A stretch of DNA of 64,000 nt, from NCBI RefSeq assembly GCF_017301335.1, contig NZ_CP071247.1, positions 1,984,001 to 2,048,000 of the forward strand, in the 5' to 3' direction. The stretch comes from Marinobacter salinisoli (GTDB taxonomy: Bacteria; Pseudomonadota; Gammaproteobacteria; Pseudomonadales; Oleiphilaceae). Within the stretch, counting starts at the first letter, position 1. Each line of letters opens with the position of its first letter. The notes beneath the pieces are model-generated. The model saw only the letters and a program-made list of their open reading frames with translations, did not search any database and was not told the origin of the DNA. The position numbers and the translations under genes were made by a program. Positions 55,848-64,000 of the stretch are shown here, piece by piece.

Positions 55848-56187
55848 GTGTGGAACCTTTTCCTGTTGTTGTGTCGTTATTGTCGGCTGCTAACGGGGCC
55901 GGTCTTACCCGGTAAGCCCTTTGCCAGCGGCCTGTTCTGATCAAATTGGTTGTCGGAAGTTCAGAATGTAGCCAGCGCTAAATCCAATTTCTGTATCCTC
56001 GACTATAGCGAGACAAGTACAAAGTGTTGATCAGCCGAAAGTGTGATTCTGCACCCCGCTGGTCCTTCCCAGAACGCGGGCTTATCCCGGGCGGCTCACT
56101 CGTTTCGTGGAATTTCTGCTAAACTCTCGCCTCTTATTTTTCTGATCACTCAAAGAACAGATCGAATTCAAGCTTGATGAGGGGCCT
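55848..56187. other. Divergent promoter region between lipase and fumarase
   Basis: About 340 bases between the starts of two divergent genes. It contains the lipase leader (C/T-rich TTTTCCTGTTGTTG on the plus strand, which gives an A/G-rich ribosome site on the minus strand) and the fumarase site GAGGGG (56179-56184). I find no convincing operator or hairpin. Confidence 0.5.
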
Positions 56188-57702
56188 ATGACCACCGTAA
56201 TCCGCCAGGACGACCTGATTGAAAGCGTCGCGGACGCGTTGCAGTTCATTTCCTATTACCACCCGAAGGATTTTATCCAGGGTGTCTATGAGGCTTATAA
56301 GAAAGAAGAGTCTCAGGCGGCCAAAGATGCCATGGCTCAGATTCTGATCAACTCGCGCATGTGCGCCCAGGGCCACCGCCCGATCTGCCAGGACACCGGG
56401 ATTGTCACCGTGTTCGTGAACGTGGGCATGAACGTGCAGTGGGATTGCGACATGCCGTTGGACGACGTGATCAACGAAGGTGTTCGCCGTGCTTACACCC
56501 ACCCGGACAACGTATTGCGAGCGTCGGTATTGGCTGACCCGGACGGCAAGCGTCAGAACACCAAGGACAACACGCCGGCCATCATTCACTACAAACTGGT
56601 GCCGGGCGATACGGTTGAAGTGCACGTGGCCGCCAAGGGTGGTGGTTCTGAAGCCAAGTCCAAGTTTGCCATGCTGAACCCGTCTGACTCGGTGGTGGAC
56701 TGGGTGCTGAAGATGGTGCCGCAGATGGGCGCTGGCTGGTGTCCGCCGGGCATGCTGGGTATCGGCATTGGTGGCACCGCGGAGAAAGCGATGGAGCTGG
56801 CCAAGGAAGCGCTGCTGGACCCGATTGATATCCACGAGCTGCAGGAGCGCGGCGCGTCCGACCGCTCGGAAGAGCTGCGTCTGGAGCTGTTCGAGAAGGT
56901 TAATGACCTGGGCATTGGCGCCCAGGGCCTGGGCGGCCTGACCACCGTTCTGGATGTGAAGGTCAAAGATTACCCGACGCACGCCGCTAACAAGCCGGTG
57001 GCAATCATCCCGAACTGCGCGGCCACCCGTCATGCGCACTTTACCCTCGACGGCACAGGGCCTTCCCTGCAGACGCCGCCGAGCCTGGACGACTGGCCGG
57101 AAATTACCTGGGAAGTGGGCGAAAACGTGCGCCGGGTGAACCTGGATACGGTGACTCCGGAAGAAGCGAGAGAATGGCAGCCGGGGGAAACCGTTCTGCT
57201 GTCCGGCAAGATGCTGACAGGCCGCGATGCGGCGCACAAGAAGATGGTGGATATGATCGAGAAGGGCGAAGAGCTGCCGGTCGATCTGAAAGGCCGCTTC
57301 ATCTATTACGTGGGCCCGGTTGATCCGGTGCGCGAAGAAGTGGTTGGCCCTGCCGGCCCGACGACCGCAACCCGGATGGATAAGTTCACCCACACCATGC
57401 TGGAAAAGACCGGTCTGGCCGGGATGATCGGCAAGGCTGAGCGCGGCCAGGTGGCGATCGATGCCATCAAGGAATTCGGCGCGGTGTACCTGATGGCCGT
57501 TGGCGGCGCCGCGTACCTGGTGTCCAAGGCGATCAAGGATGCCGAAGTTGTCGCCTTCCCGGAACTGGGTATGGAAGCGATCTACGAGTTTGAAGTGGAA
57601 GACATGCCGGTAACCGTGGCCGTGGATTCTCGCGGTTCCTCCGTGCACCAGACTGGCCCTGCCGAATGGCATGAGAAGATCATCGCGGCCAAAGCCGTTT
57701 AA
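56188..57702 (+). CDS. Class I fumarate hydratase (iron-sulfur)
   Basis: A 504-residue fumarase of the FumA/FumB type, oxygen-sensitive 4Fe-4S. Cluster ligands sit in the expected contexts: RPICQDTGIV (Cys67), GWCPPGMLGIGIGG and PNCAATRHAHF. The C-terminal beta part includes MLTGRDAAHKKMVDM and YYVGPVDPVREEVVGPAGPTTATRMDKFT, which bind malate/fumarate. It converts fumarate to malate in the citric acid cycle. ATG follows GAGGGG. Monocistronic, between a divergent lipase and a terminator. Confidence 0.95.
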   Translation: MTTVIRQDDLIESVADALQFISYYHPKDFIQGVYEAYKKEESQAAKDAMAQILINSRMCAQGHRPICQDTGIVTVFVNVGMNVQWDCDMPLDDVINEGVRRAYTHPDNVLRASVLADPDGKRQNTKDNTPAIIHYKLVPGDTVEVHVAAKGGGSEAKSKFAMLNPSDSVVDWVLKMVPQMGAGWCPPGMLGIGIGGTAEKAMELAKEALLDPIDIHELQERGASDRSEELRLELFEKVNDLGIGAQGLGGLTTVLDVKVKDYPTHAANKPVAIIPNCAATRHAHFTLDGTGPSLQTPPSLDDWPEITWEVGENVRRVNLDTVTPEEAREWQPGETVLLSGKMLTGRDAAHKKMVDMIEKGEELPVDLKGRFIYYVGPVDPVREEVVGPAGPTTATRMDKFTHTMLEKTGLAGMIGKAERGQVAIDAIKEFGAVYLMAVGGAAYLVSKAIKDAEVVAFPELGMEAIYEFEVEDMPVTVAVDSRGSSVHQTGPAEWHEKIIAAKAV

Positions 57703-57722
57703 GTCTCTGGCTTGATGATCAA

Positions 57723-57750
57723 AAAAGGGGAAGCTTCGGCTTCCCCTTTT
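57723..57750. terminator. Bidirectional intrinsic terminator between fumarase and SelO
   Basis: AAAAGGGGAAGC (57723-57734), TTCG loop, GCTTCCCCTTTT (57739-57750): a 12-bp stem with A-run and T-run flanks. Serves the fumarase gene and the convergent SelO gene, whose stop is at 57761. Confidence 0.95.
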
Positions 57751-57760
57751 TCTTTTTGGC

Positions 57761-59215
57761 TCAGGACGAGCAGCTCAGCGCCAATCCTTTCCCGGAATCC
57801 GGCGGTGGTGCGGCCAGATGCTCGAACTCCGTCCACTCATCAAATGGTTTGGCCAGAACCTTGAGCAGATCCTGCATGGGTTGGTAGTCCTCATTCTTCG
57901 CGGCATCGATGATTTGTTGTGCCAGGTAGTTACGCAGGATGAATTTCGGGTTCACCGAAAGCATCGCCTGTTCGCGGTCCTCGGCCGATTGCTCCTCGCG
58001 TTCCAGTCTCTGCTGGTAGGCTTCGAGCCAGCTATCGGCCGTTTCCCGCTCTACAAACAGATCCCGTATTGGGGATGGGCCGCGGCTGTGCAGGTGTGAC
58101 AGTGCCCGGAAGAATCCGGTGTAGTCGACACTGTGCTGGTGCAACAAGTTAAAGGTGTCCATCACCAGCTGCAGGTCGTCTTCCTGTGCCATCAAAAGTC
58201 CGAGTTTGTCGCGCATGTTCCGCATGAATCGTTCGTTGTAGGCGGTTTCGTAGTGGCGCAGGCTTCGGCGAAGCGCGTCTTCGTCCATGATCGGCAGCAG
58301 CGCGTTGGCCAGGTACTGGCAGTTGGTGAAACCGATCTGGGGCTGTCGGTTGTACGCGTAGCGTCCGCCCTGATCGGTCCGGTTGCAGATGTAGCCGGCG
58401 TTGAAGTCGTCCAGGAAGGCGAAGGGGCCATAGTCGAAGGTTTCGCCAAGGATGGACATGTTGTCGCTGTTCATCACCCCGTGGCAGAAACCCACGGCCT
58501 GCCAGTCGGCGATGAGTCGGGCGGTGCGCTGCGCCACGGTTTCAAGCCAGCGCAGGTAGCGCTCTTGTTCCGGAAGTTCTTCCAGCTCCGGGAAATGCAG
58601 GCTGATGACATGGTCCAGCAAGGTTTTCACTGCGCCGGCCCCCAAGTGATAGGAGGCAAATTCGAAGTGGCCGAACCGGATGTGGCTCGGGGTGACGCGC
58701 ATCAGCGTGGCGGCGGTTTCCACCGTCTCGCGCTGCACCGGGTCGGATGCGGCGGTCATGAACAGCGCTCGGGTGGTGGCAATGCCGAGGCCCGCCATGG
58801 CTTCGCTGCACAGGTATTCCCGGATGGTCGAGCGTAATACCGCGCGGCCGTCACCAAAACGGGAGTAGGGGGTCTGCCCGGCACCTTTGAGGTGCCAGTC
58901 CCAGCGGCGGCCATCGGGCCCGATGGTTTCCCAGAGCAGCAGGCCGCGGCCATCGCCCAGGTCCGGATTGTAAGCACCGAACTGATGGCCGGTGTACTTC
59001 ATCGCCACCGGTTCCATGCCCTCCAGCAGCTCTGCGCCGGCACCTACCTGAGCCCATTCGTCTTGATCGCGGGTGCTAAAGCCCATCTGGTCTGCCAGCG
59101 TGTGGTTGAAGCAGACGAGCCTGGCGCCGCGTAGCGGGGTAGGATGGACGCGGGTATAGAAGCGTTCCGGAAGGTCCAGATAGCGATGTTCCACTTGCCA
59201 TTCGTTACCGCTCAT
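57761..59215 (-). CDS. selO: SelO/YdiU protein adenylyltransferase (pseudokinase AMPylator)
   Basis: A 484-residue protein. SelO signatures: MKYTGHQFGAYNPDLGDGRGLLLWE, HLKGAGQTPYSRFGDGRAVLRSTIREYLCSEAM, and GFCHGVMNSDNMSILGETFDYGPFAFLDDF, the last holding the catalytic Asn/Asp-Tyr-Gly of the kinase-like fold. SelO transfers AMP from ATP to Ser, Thr or Tyr of other proteins and protects against oxidative stress. The C-terminus ends Ala-Leu-Ser-Cys-Ser-Ser, with Cys where eukaryotic SelO has selenocysteine. ATG 59215. Single gene. Confidence 0.93.
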   Translation of the reverse strand: MSGNEWQVEHRYLDLPERFYTRVHPTPLRGARLVCFNHTLADQMGFSTRDQDEWAQVGAGAELLEGMEPVAMKYTGHQFGAYNPDLGDGRGLLLWETIGPDGRRWDWHLKGAGQTPYSRFGDGRAVLRSTIREYLCSEAMAGLGIATTRALFMTAASDPVQRETVETAATLMRVTPSHIRFGHFEFASYHLGAGAVKTLLDHVISLHFPELEELPEQERYLRWLETVAQRTARLIADWQAVGFCHGVMNSDNMSILGETFDYGPFAFLDDFNAGYICNRTDQGGRYAYNRQPQIGFTNCQYLANALLPIMDEDALRRSLRHYETAYNERFMRNMRDKLGLLMAQEDDLQLVMDTFNLLHQHSVDYTGFFRALSHLHSRGPSPIRDLFVERETADSWLEAYQQRLEREEQSAEDREQAMLSVNPKFILRNYLAQQIIDAAKNEDYQPMQDLLKVLAKPFDEWTEFEHLAAPPPDSGKGLALSCSS

Positions 59216-59285
59216 AAAGTACCCGTTCTCCCTTTGGTATGAAAACTGCTGCTACTGTTTAATCAGGAAACCACGCAACCGGGAA

Positions 59286-60242
59286 ATGCACGTGTCAGAC
59301 TCATCGCTGAAGCAAACCGTCACCGGCCTGATCACGCAGGAGGCCCTCCCCAGTACCTACGCCGATACGGTCGAACGGACCATCATGCCGCTGGTGCAGC
59401 ATATCGTGGCCCTGCAATCGCAGACACAGGCCAGCGTGGTCATTGGTATTCACGGGGCTCAGGGTACCGGAAAGTCCACGCTGACGCTGTTCCTGAGGGA
59501 AATTCTGACCCGCCATCACCAGTGCCCGACCGCCAGTTTTTCACTGGACGATATGTACCTGACGCGGGCTGAGCGGCAACAGCTCGCGCAGTCGGTGCAT
59601 CCTCTGTTCATCACCCGGGGCGTGCCGGGAACCCACGACATCGCGCTCGGGCAGCGGGTGATTGCCCAGCTGCGGGCCGCCGATACCGGCGACGTTACCC
59701 CGATTCCCAGCTTTGACAAGTCTATTGATGATCGCGTTCCCCGTGAGCAGTGGCCGCTGTATGAGGGGCCGGCCCGCGTGATTCTGGTGGAGGGCTGGTG
59801 CCTGGGGGCGCGCCCGCAACCTGAAGAAGCGCTCGAGGAGCCGATCAATTCGCTGGAAGCTGTCGAGGATCCGGAGGGGATCTGGCGGCGCTACGTGAAT
59901 GAGTGTCTGAAAGGGGCATACCACCGGTTCTTTGATCCGATGGACTTTCTGGTGATGTTGAAGGCGCCATCGATGGAAAGCGTGCTTGAATGGCGCACTT
60001 TGCAGGAACACAAGCTGGCTGAAAAGCTGAAAAATGCACCAAAGATGGGCAGTGCATCTGGCGGCGCACAGACTCTGCGCATTATGAGCGACAAAGAGGT
60101 GCAGCGTTTCATCATGCACTACGAGCGGGTGACCCGGTTCTGCCTGAGCGAGATGCCGGCCCGGGCGGATGCGCTGATTGATGTGGCTGAGGATCACAGC
60201 CTCAGCCTGCCCCACTTTAACGATCAGGAAGGGAGAACTTGA
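59286..60242 (+). CDS. D-glycerate 3-kinase-like P-loop kinase
   Basis: A 318-residue kinase with Walker A GAQGTGKS (57-64), SFSLDDMYLTRAERQQLA, THDIALG and FDKSIDDRVP, matching plant GLYK and yeast YGR205W-type kinases. It likely makes 3-phosphoglycerate from glycerate. GTG 59292, eight bases after GGGAA, may be the real start, because that site directly abuts ATG 59286. First gene of a four-gene operon; glycerate would come from the phosphorylase encoded last. The next ATG overlaps the stop (TGATG). Confidence 0.85.
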   Translation: MHVSDSSLKQTVTGLITQEALPSTYADTVERTIMPLVQHIVALQSQTQASVVIGIHGAQGTGKSTLTLFLREILTRHHQCPTASFSLDDMYLTRAERQQLAQSVHPLFITRGVPGTHDIALGQRVIAQLRAADTGDVTPIPSFDKSIDDRVPREQWPLYEGPARVILVEGWCLGARPQPEEALEEPINSLEAVEDPEGIWRRYVNECLKGAYHRFFDPMDFLVMLKAPSMESVLEWRTLQEHKLAEKLKNAPKMGSASGGAQTLRIMSDKEVQRFIMHYERVTRFCLSEMPARADALIDVAEDHSLSLPHFNDQEGRT

Positions 60243-61045
60243 TGAACAAGCCCAGACTCGTGGTCATTTCAGACCTGGATGGCACCTTGCTCAATCATGA
60301 CAACTACCGCTGGGAAGCCGCAGGACCAGCGCTTGAGCGGTTGCGACAGGCAGATATTCCGCTGGTCCTCAACTCCAGCAAGACGGCGCCGGAGGTGCGG
60401 CAGGTAAGGGCGGATCTTGGCAATCAGGCGCCGTTTATTGTCGAAAATGGGGCCGCTGTAGTCATTCCGCCACAGACCTTCGGTAACCCGGATGAAGAAG
60501 TGATGAATTTTGGGGCATCCCGGGCGCGGGTACTGGCCGTATTGGGTAGCCTTCGCCAGGGTGGTGCCCAATTCCGGGGCTTTAATGATCTGTCCGCCGA
60601 GGCTCTGGCAGACATCACGGGGCTCGATGTTGCGTCTGCGGAGCGGGCCAAAGACCGGCTGGGCACTGAACCTCTGCTGTGGGACGGCACCGATGCCGAG
60701 CTGGAAGCGTTTCGTGCGGGCCTGGAGGCGGAAAACCTTCGCCTGGTGCAGGGTGGGCGCTTCTTTCACGCCATGGGCGTCTTCGATAAAGCGGATGGGG
60801 CCCGCTTTTTGCTGGACAAATATCGTGAGCAGTATGGCGACCAGCCTTTGGTTGCCATTGCCCTCGGAGACAGCCCGAACGATCAGCACATGTTGGAATC
60901 CGCTGACATTCCGGTGGTGATTCGGGGCGTTCACAGCGACGAGGTGCAGCTGCCCTCGGCCCGACACGCCATGCGCTCGATCAAGCCTGGCCCGGAGGGC
61001 TGGAACGAGTGCGTACTGAATCTTCTCTTTGAGTACGGGTATTGA
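60242..61045 (+). CDS. HAD phosphatase of the mannosyl/glucosyl-3-phosphoglycerate phosphatase family
   Basis: A 267-residue HAD enzyme. Motif I is DLDGTLL with Asp11 and Asp13, motif II is in LVLNSSKTAPEV, and motif IV GDSPNDQHMLESAD. The MPGP family feature PFIVENGAAVVIPPQ is present. In this setting it most likely dephosphorylates glucosyl-3-phosphoglycerate to glucosylglycerate. ATG 60242 shares one base with the preceding stop; a TTG at 60239 is unlikely. GAAGGGAG precedes it. Confidence 0.87.
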   Translation: MNKPRLVVISDLDGTLLNHDNYRWEAAGPALERLRQADIPLVLNSSKTAPEVRQVRADLGNQAPFIVENGAAVVIPPQTFGNPDEEVMNFGASRARVLAVLGSLRQGGAQFRGFNDLSAEALADITGLDVASAERAKDRLGTEPLLWDGTDAELEAFRAGLEAENLRLVQGGRFFHAMGVFDKADGARFLLDKYREQYGDQPLVAIALGDSPNDQHMLESADIPVVIRGVHSDEVQLPSARHAMRSIKPGPEGWNECVLNLLFEYGY

Positions 61046-61060
61046 TACAGGAGAGCCACC

Positions 61061-62287
61061 GTGGGCGATTTTTACCAGAACGGAATAATTACAACACTGC
61101 ATAACCTGGTCGAGCGGCCGGTGGAAGACCTTGAAAGTGACCTGATGAGGTTCAGCAAGGAGCGGCCCATGTCCCTGGTCCTGCCGTCGCTCTATTCCGA
61201 GCTGGAAGGGCCGGCGCTGAAGAATATCGTTCATGAGCTTACCAAGGTCCCGTATCTGCAACAGGTCGTCATTGGTTTGGACCGTGCCGATGAAGAGCAG
61301 TACCGGCATGCACTGGAATACTTTTCAGAGTTGCCGCAAAGCGATGTCAAAGTGCTCTGGAACGACGGTCCGCGCCTGCGCGCCATCGACCTGGCGTTGC
61401 GCGAACAGAACCTGGCACCGACGGAAATGGGGAAGGGCAGGAATGTCTGGTACTGCTTTGGTTATGTGCTGGCCGCCGGCCTGAGCAAGTCCGTGGCGCT
61501 GCACGACTGCGACATTCTGACGTACTCCCGTGATCTGGTTGCCCGCTTGATTTACCCGGTGGCCAATCCGGGCTTTAACTACATGTTCTGTAAAGGCTAT
61601 TACGCCCGCGTGGCGGATAACCGGATGAATGGCCGGGTCAGCCGTCTGTTGGTGACGCCGCTGATCCGGGCGCTGAAAAAGGTATGCGGCGCCAACGACT
61701 TCCTGGATTATCTGGATAGCTACCGATACCCGCTGGCCGGGGAATTCTCCTTCCGGACCGACGTCATCAACGACCTGCGCATCCCCAGCGACTGGGGCCT
61801 GGAAATTGGCGTGCTCTCAGAAATGAAGCGCAATTACGCCACCAACCGCCTGTGCCAGGTGGACATCGCCGATGTCTACGATCACAAGCATCAGGAGTTG
61901 TCGCCGGAAGACGCCAGCCGCGGCCTGTCGAAGATGAGCATGGATATCGCCAAGGCCCTGTTCCGAAAACTGGCCACCAATGGTGAGATCTTCTCCAGTG
62001 AAAAATTCCGCACCATCAAGGCAACCTATTTCCGGATTGCACTAGACTTTGTCGAAACTTACCAGAATGACGCCATCATTAACGGCCTCACCTTCGATCG
62101 ACACAAAGAAGAGAAAGCGGTGGAGCTGTTCGCCCAGAACGTGATGCGGGCGGGCGCGTATTTTCTGGATAACCCCATGGATACACCGTTCATCCCGAGC
62201 TGGAACCGGGTCACCAGTGCGATTCCGGACATCAAGGAGCAGCTGTTCGAGGCGGTTGAGCGGGATAACGAGGAGTTCCGCCCATGA
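61061..62287 (+). CDS. gpgS: Glucosyl-3-phosphoglycerate synthase-like glycosyltransferase (GT81)
   Basis: A 408-residue glycosyltransferase with a GTG start and GGAGAG upstream. The nucleotide-sugar metal motif is HDCDIL (Asp149, Asp151). GRNVWYCFGYVLAAG, then YPLAGEFSFR and SDWGLEIGVL, are typical of GT81 GpgS/MpgS. It joins glucose from NDP-glucose to 3-phosphoglycerate, the first step to the osmolyte glucosylglycerate. The stop overlaps the next start (ATGA), so all four genes are one coupled operon. Confidence 0.9.
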   Translation: MGDFYQNGIITTLHNLVERPVEDLESDLMRFSKERPMSLVLPSLYSELEGPALKNIVHELTKVPYLQQVVIGLDRADEEQYRHALEYFSELPQSDVKVLWNDGPRLRAIDLALREQNLAPTEMGKGRNVWYCFGYVLAAGLSKSVALHDCDILTYSRDLVARLIYPVANPGFNYMFCKGYYARVADNRMNGRVSRLLVTPLIRALKKVCGANDFLDYLDSYRYPLAGEFSFRTDVINDLRIPSDWGLEIGVLSEMKRNYATNRLCQVDIADVYDHKHQELSPEDASRGLSKMSMDIAKALFRKLATNGEIFSSEKFRTIKATYFRIALDFVETYQNDAIINGLTFDRHKEEKAVELFAQNVMRAGAYFLDNPMDTPFIPSWNRVTSAIPDIKEQLFEAVERDNEEFRP

Positions 62288-64000
62288 CTCAGCCCCTCAG
62301 GGACAAACTGGTGGCCATGCTGGACGTCGTTTATCCCGCGCTGGATTGTCAGTTCCTGGCCGATCAACTGCTATCGACGATGGGCCTGGAGCCGGACATG
62401 CCGCCCCCGCCGGCCCATCAGAACAATTGGGATGAGTCGGACATTATTCTCATTACCTACGCCGACACAGTCCAGAAGGAAGGGCAGAAGCCCCTGGTGA
62501 CGCTGCGTCAGTTCCTGAACGACTGCCTGTCAGACACCATCTCGGCGGTGCATATCCTGCCGTTCTTCCCCTACAGCTCTGACGATGGCTTTTCCGTGAT
62601 GGACTACCTGGCCGTCAATGAATCCCATGGCAGCTGGGAGGACATTGAAGCCATCGCCCGGGAGTACAAGCTGATGGCGGACCTGGTGATCAACCATATG
62701 TCCGCGCGCAGCCGGTGGTTCGAAAACTTCAAGAAGCGAGTGGATCCGGGCAAGGATTACTTTTTTCAGGGCAATCCCAGGGACGACCTGAGTGCCGTGG
62801 TTCGCCCGCGCACCTCGCCGCTACTCACCCCGGTGCAGACCGATGACGGCGAGCGTTATGTCTGGTGTACCTTCAGTGAGGACCAGGTTGACCTGAACTT
62901 CGCCAACCCGCAGGTGCTGATCGAATTTGCTGCGATCATCCGCTATTACCTTGAGCGTGGCGTGCTCTTGTTCCGGCTGGATGCGGTGGCGTTTTTGTGG
63001 AAAGAGCCGGGGACTCCCTGCATCCATCTGCAACAAACCCACGAGCTGATCAAGATTCTGCGCCTGCTCATCGAGCATTACTCGCCCGATGCCGTGATCA
63101 TCACGGAAACCAACGTGCCCAACCGGGAAAACCTGACCTATTTCGGTAACGCCAACGAAGCCCATGTGATCTATAACTTCTCATTGCCGCCGTTGTTGAT
63201 TAACACTCTGGTCACTGGTGATTGTCGGCACCTGAAAACCTGGCTGATGAGCATGCCACCGGCTCAGCTTGGCACCACCTACCTGAATTTCATTGCCTCC
63301 CACGACGGCGTGGGGATGCGCCCGACGGACGGTTTGCTGGATGAGGAAGAGAAACAGCACCTGATCAATGCCATGGAGTCATTTGGTGGCAAGGTATCCT
63401 ATCGTCGAACTTCGGACGGCCGCGATCAGCCTTACGAGATCAATATCTCGCTTTACGATGCGCTGAAAGGAACCGTTGAGGGCGGCGCGGACCACTGGCA
63501 GCTGCAGCGGTTTATCTGCGCCCATACGATCATGCTGGCCCTGGAGGGCATTCCGGCGTTCTATATGCACAGTCTGCTGGCGTCGGAAAACGATCTTGAG
63601 CGGATGGAAAACACCGGCCGGTTGCGTTCGATCAACCGCAGCCAGTGGGAGATCGACAAACTGGAGACCGAGCTGGAAAATCCTCTGAGCCACCACAGCA
63701 AGGCTTATCATGAGCTGACCCGCCTGATCGACATCCGCCGCAGGCAATCGGCCTTCCATCCCAATGCCACCCAGTTCACCCTGCATCTTGGCTTGCAGTT
63801 GTTCGGGTTCTGGCGCCAGAGCATGCGCCGGGATCAGTCCATTTTCTGCATCCACAACATCAGTGACGAGGTGCAGCAGGTACCTCTGAGTTCCATCAAC
63901 CTGATCGGTACAGATCATTGGCAGGACCTGATTTCCGGTATGACCATCGATGATCAGTCCGGCACCATCACCCTGAAACCGTATCAGTGCGTTTGGTTGT
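62284..64000 (+). CDS. GH13 subfamily 18 phosphorylase (glucosylglycerate/sucrose phosphorylase-like), 3' end cut off
   Basis: At least 572 residues; the window ends before the stop. A GH13 (beta/alpha)8 barrel with the catalytic set: nucleophile Asp233 (FRLDAVAFLWKE), acid/base Glu275 (IITETNVPNREN) and Asp341 (IASHDGVGMRPTDG). The region ITYADTVQKEGQKPL and PFFPYSSDDGFSVMDY match sucrose phosphorylase relatives. Position after GpgS and its phosphatase favours glucosylglycerate phosphorylase (products glucose-1-phosphate and glycerate) over sucrose phosphorylase. It starts within the gpgS stop (ATGA). Confidence 0.88.
   Translation, partial: MTQPLRDKLVAMLDVVYPALDCQFLADQLLSTMGLEPDMPPPPAHQNNWDESDIILITYADTVQKEGQKPLVTLRQFLNDCLSDTISAVHILPFFPYSSDDGFSVMDYLAVNESHGSWEDIEAIAREYKLMADLVINHMSARSRWFENFKKRVDPGKDYFFQGNPRDDLSAVVRPRTSPLLTPVQTDDGERYVWCTFSEDQVDLNFANPQVLIEFAAIIRYYLERGVLLFRLDAVAFLWKEPGTPCIHLQQTHELIKILRLLIEHYSPDAVIITETNVPNRENLTYFGNANEAHVIYNFSLPPLLINTLVTGDCRHLKTWLMSMPPAQLGTTYLNFIASHDGVGMRPTDGLLDEEEKQHLINAMESFGGKVSYRRTSDGRDQPYEINISLYDALKGTVEGGADHWQLQRFICAHTIMLALEGIPAFYMHSLLASENDLERMENTGRLRSINRSQWEIDKLETELENPLSHHSKAYHELTRLIDIRRRQSAFHPNATQFTLHLGLQLFGFWRQSMRRDQSIFCIHNISDEVQQVPLSSINLIGTDHWQDLISGMTIDDQSGTITLKPYQCVWL

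Noticed and set aside
56146..57672. Minus-strand open frame of 508 codons inside the fumarase gene
   Set aside because: Almost an exact antisense copy of the fumarase extent; no ribosome site and no family match.

Overview
The window is a 64 kb piece of chromosome from a marine gammaproteobacterium. It fits Marinobacter or a close relative best; this is an inference from gene content and order, since no rRNA or species marker is present. Supporting signs are Pseudomonas-like synteny (the nadK / metallophosphatase / rhomboid / yeaC / DUF2797 / pepN block and the thrS-infC-rpmI-rplT-pheS-pheT-ihfA-merR block), much lipid and acyl-CoA metabolism under OruR-type AraC regulators, a TAXI-type TRAP transporter, a BCCT carrier and a glucosylglycerate osmolyte operon. 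Coding density is high and there is no insertion sequence, prophage, integrase or CRISPR array.

Layout. 1-6.4 kb: the tail of an alkaline-phosphatase-superfamily enzyme, a small membrane protein, a flavodoxin-fold protein, a PilZ protein, a LonB-like protease and a two-component pair (FixJ-type regulator, then a REC-PAS-histidine kinase). 6.4-12.3 kb: a MaoC-type hydratase, two AraC regulators, tRNA-Asp with a strong promoter, a 28-residue acidic micro-ORF and a FadH-type 2,4-dienoyl-CoA reductase. 12.5-20.7 kb: a coiled-coil protein, NAD kinase, phosphoesterase, GlpG-type rhomboid, a YeaC/DUF2797 pair behind a Fur-like box, and PepN. 20.8-26 kb: a DUF1329 / YCF48-like / RND-MMPL exporter set. 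26.1-29.9 kb: a TAXI-TRAP importer. 30-37.4 kb: the translation block ending in ihfA and a MerR regulator. 37.4-40.6 kb: a secreted HNH nuclease, tRNA-Pro(GGG) and a BCCT carrier. 40.6-43.8 kb: a three-gene ATP-grasp ligase / inactive transglutaminase / aspartic-protease-like lipoprotein operon. 44-47.2 kb: an orphan protein, RmuC and a periplasmic TPR-like protein. 47.2-55.8 kb: an AraC regulator, a CoA-transferase, a penicillin-acylase-family lipoprotein and a VolA-like lipase lipoprotein. 56-59.2 kb: class I fumarase and SelO. 59.3-64 kb: the glucosylglycerate operon, whose last gene runs off the end.

Functional links. The acyl-CoA enzymes (MaoC, FadH, CaiB/BaiF) each lie beside an AraC regulator, which suggests inducible use of fatty acids or lipids; the two surface lipoproteins (acylase and lipase) would feed that metabolism. 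The last operon holds both synthesis (GpgS, then a phosphatase) and recycling (phosphorylase, then glycerate kinase) of glucosylglycerate, a coherent salt-stress module. The translation block keeps the classical order, with leader structures before thrS, rpmI and pheS and a non-AUG start for infC.

The least explained items are the acidic micro-ORF at 8954-9040, the Fur-like box before yeaC, three EF-hand loops inserted in the lipase, and an aromatic-rich in-frame extension ahead of pheS that starts inside a terminator hairpin. No wholly new multi-gene system is evident. The ATP-grasp/transglutaminase/protease operon and the DUF1329/YCF48/MMPL set are the best candidates for unknown biology.
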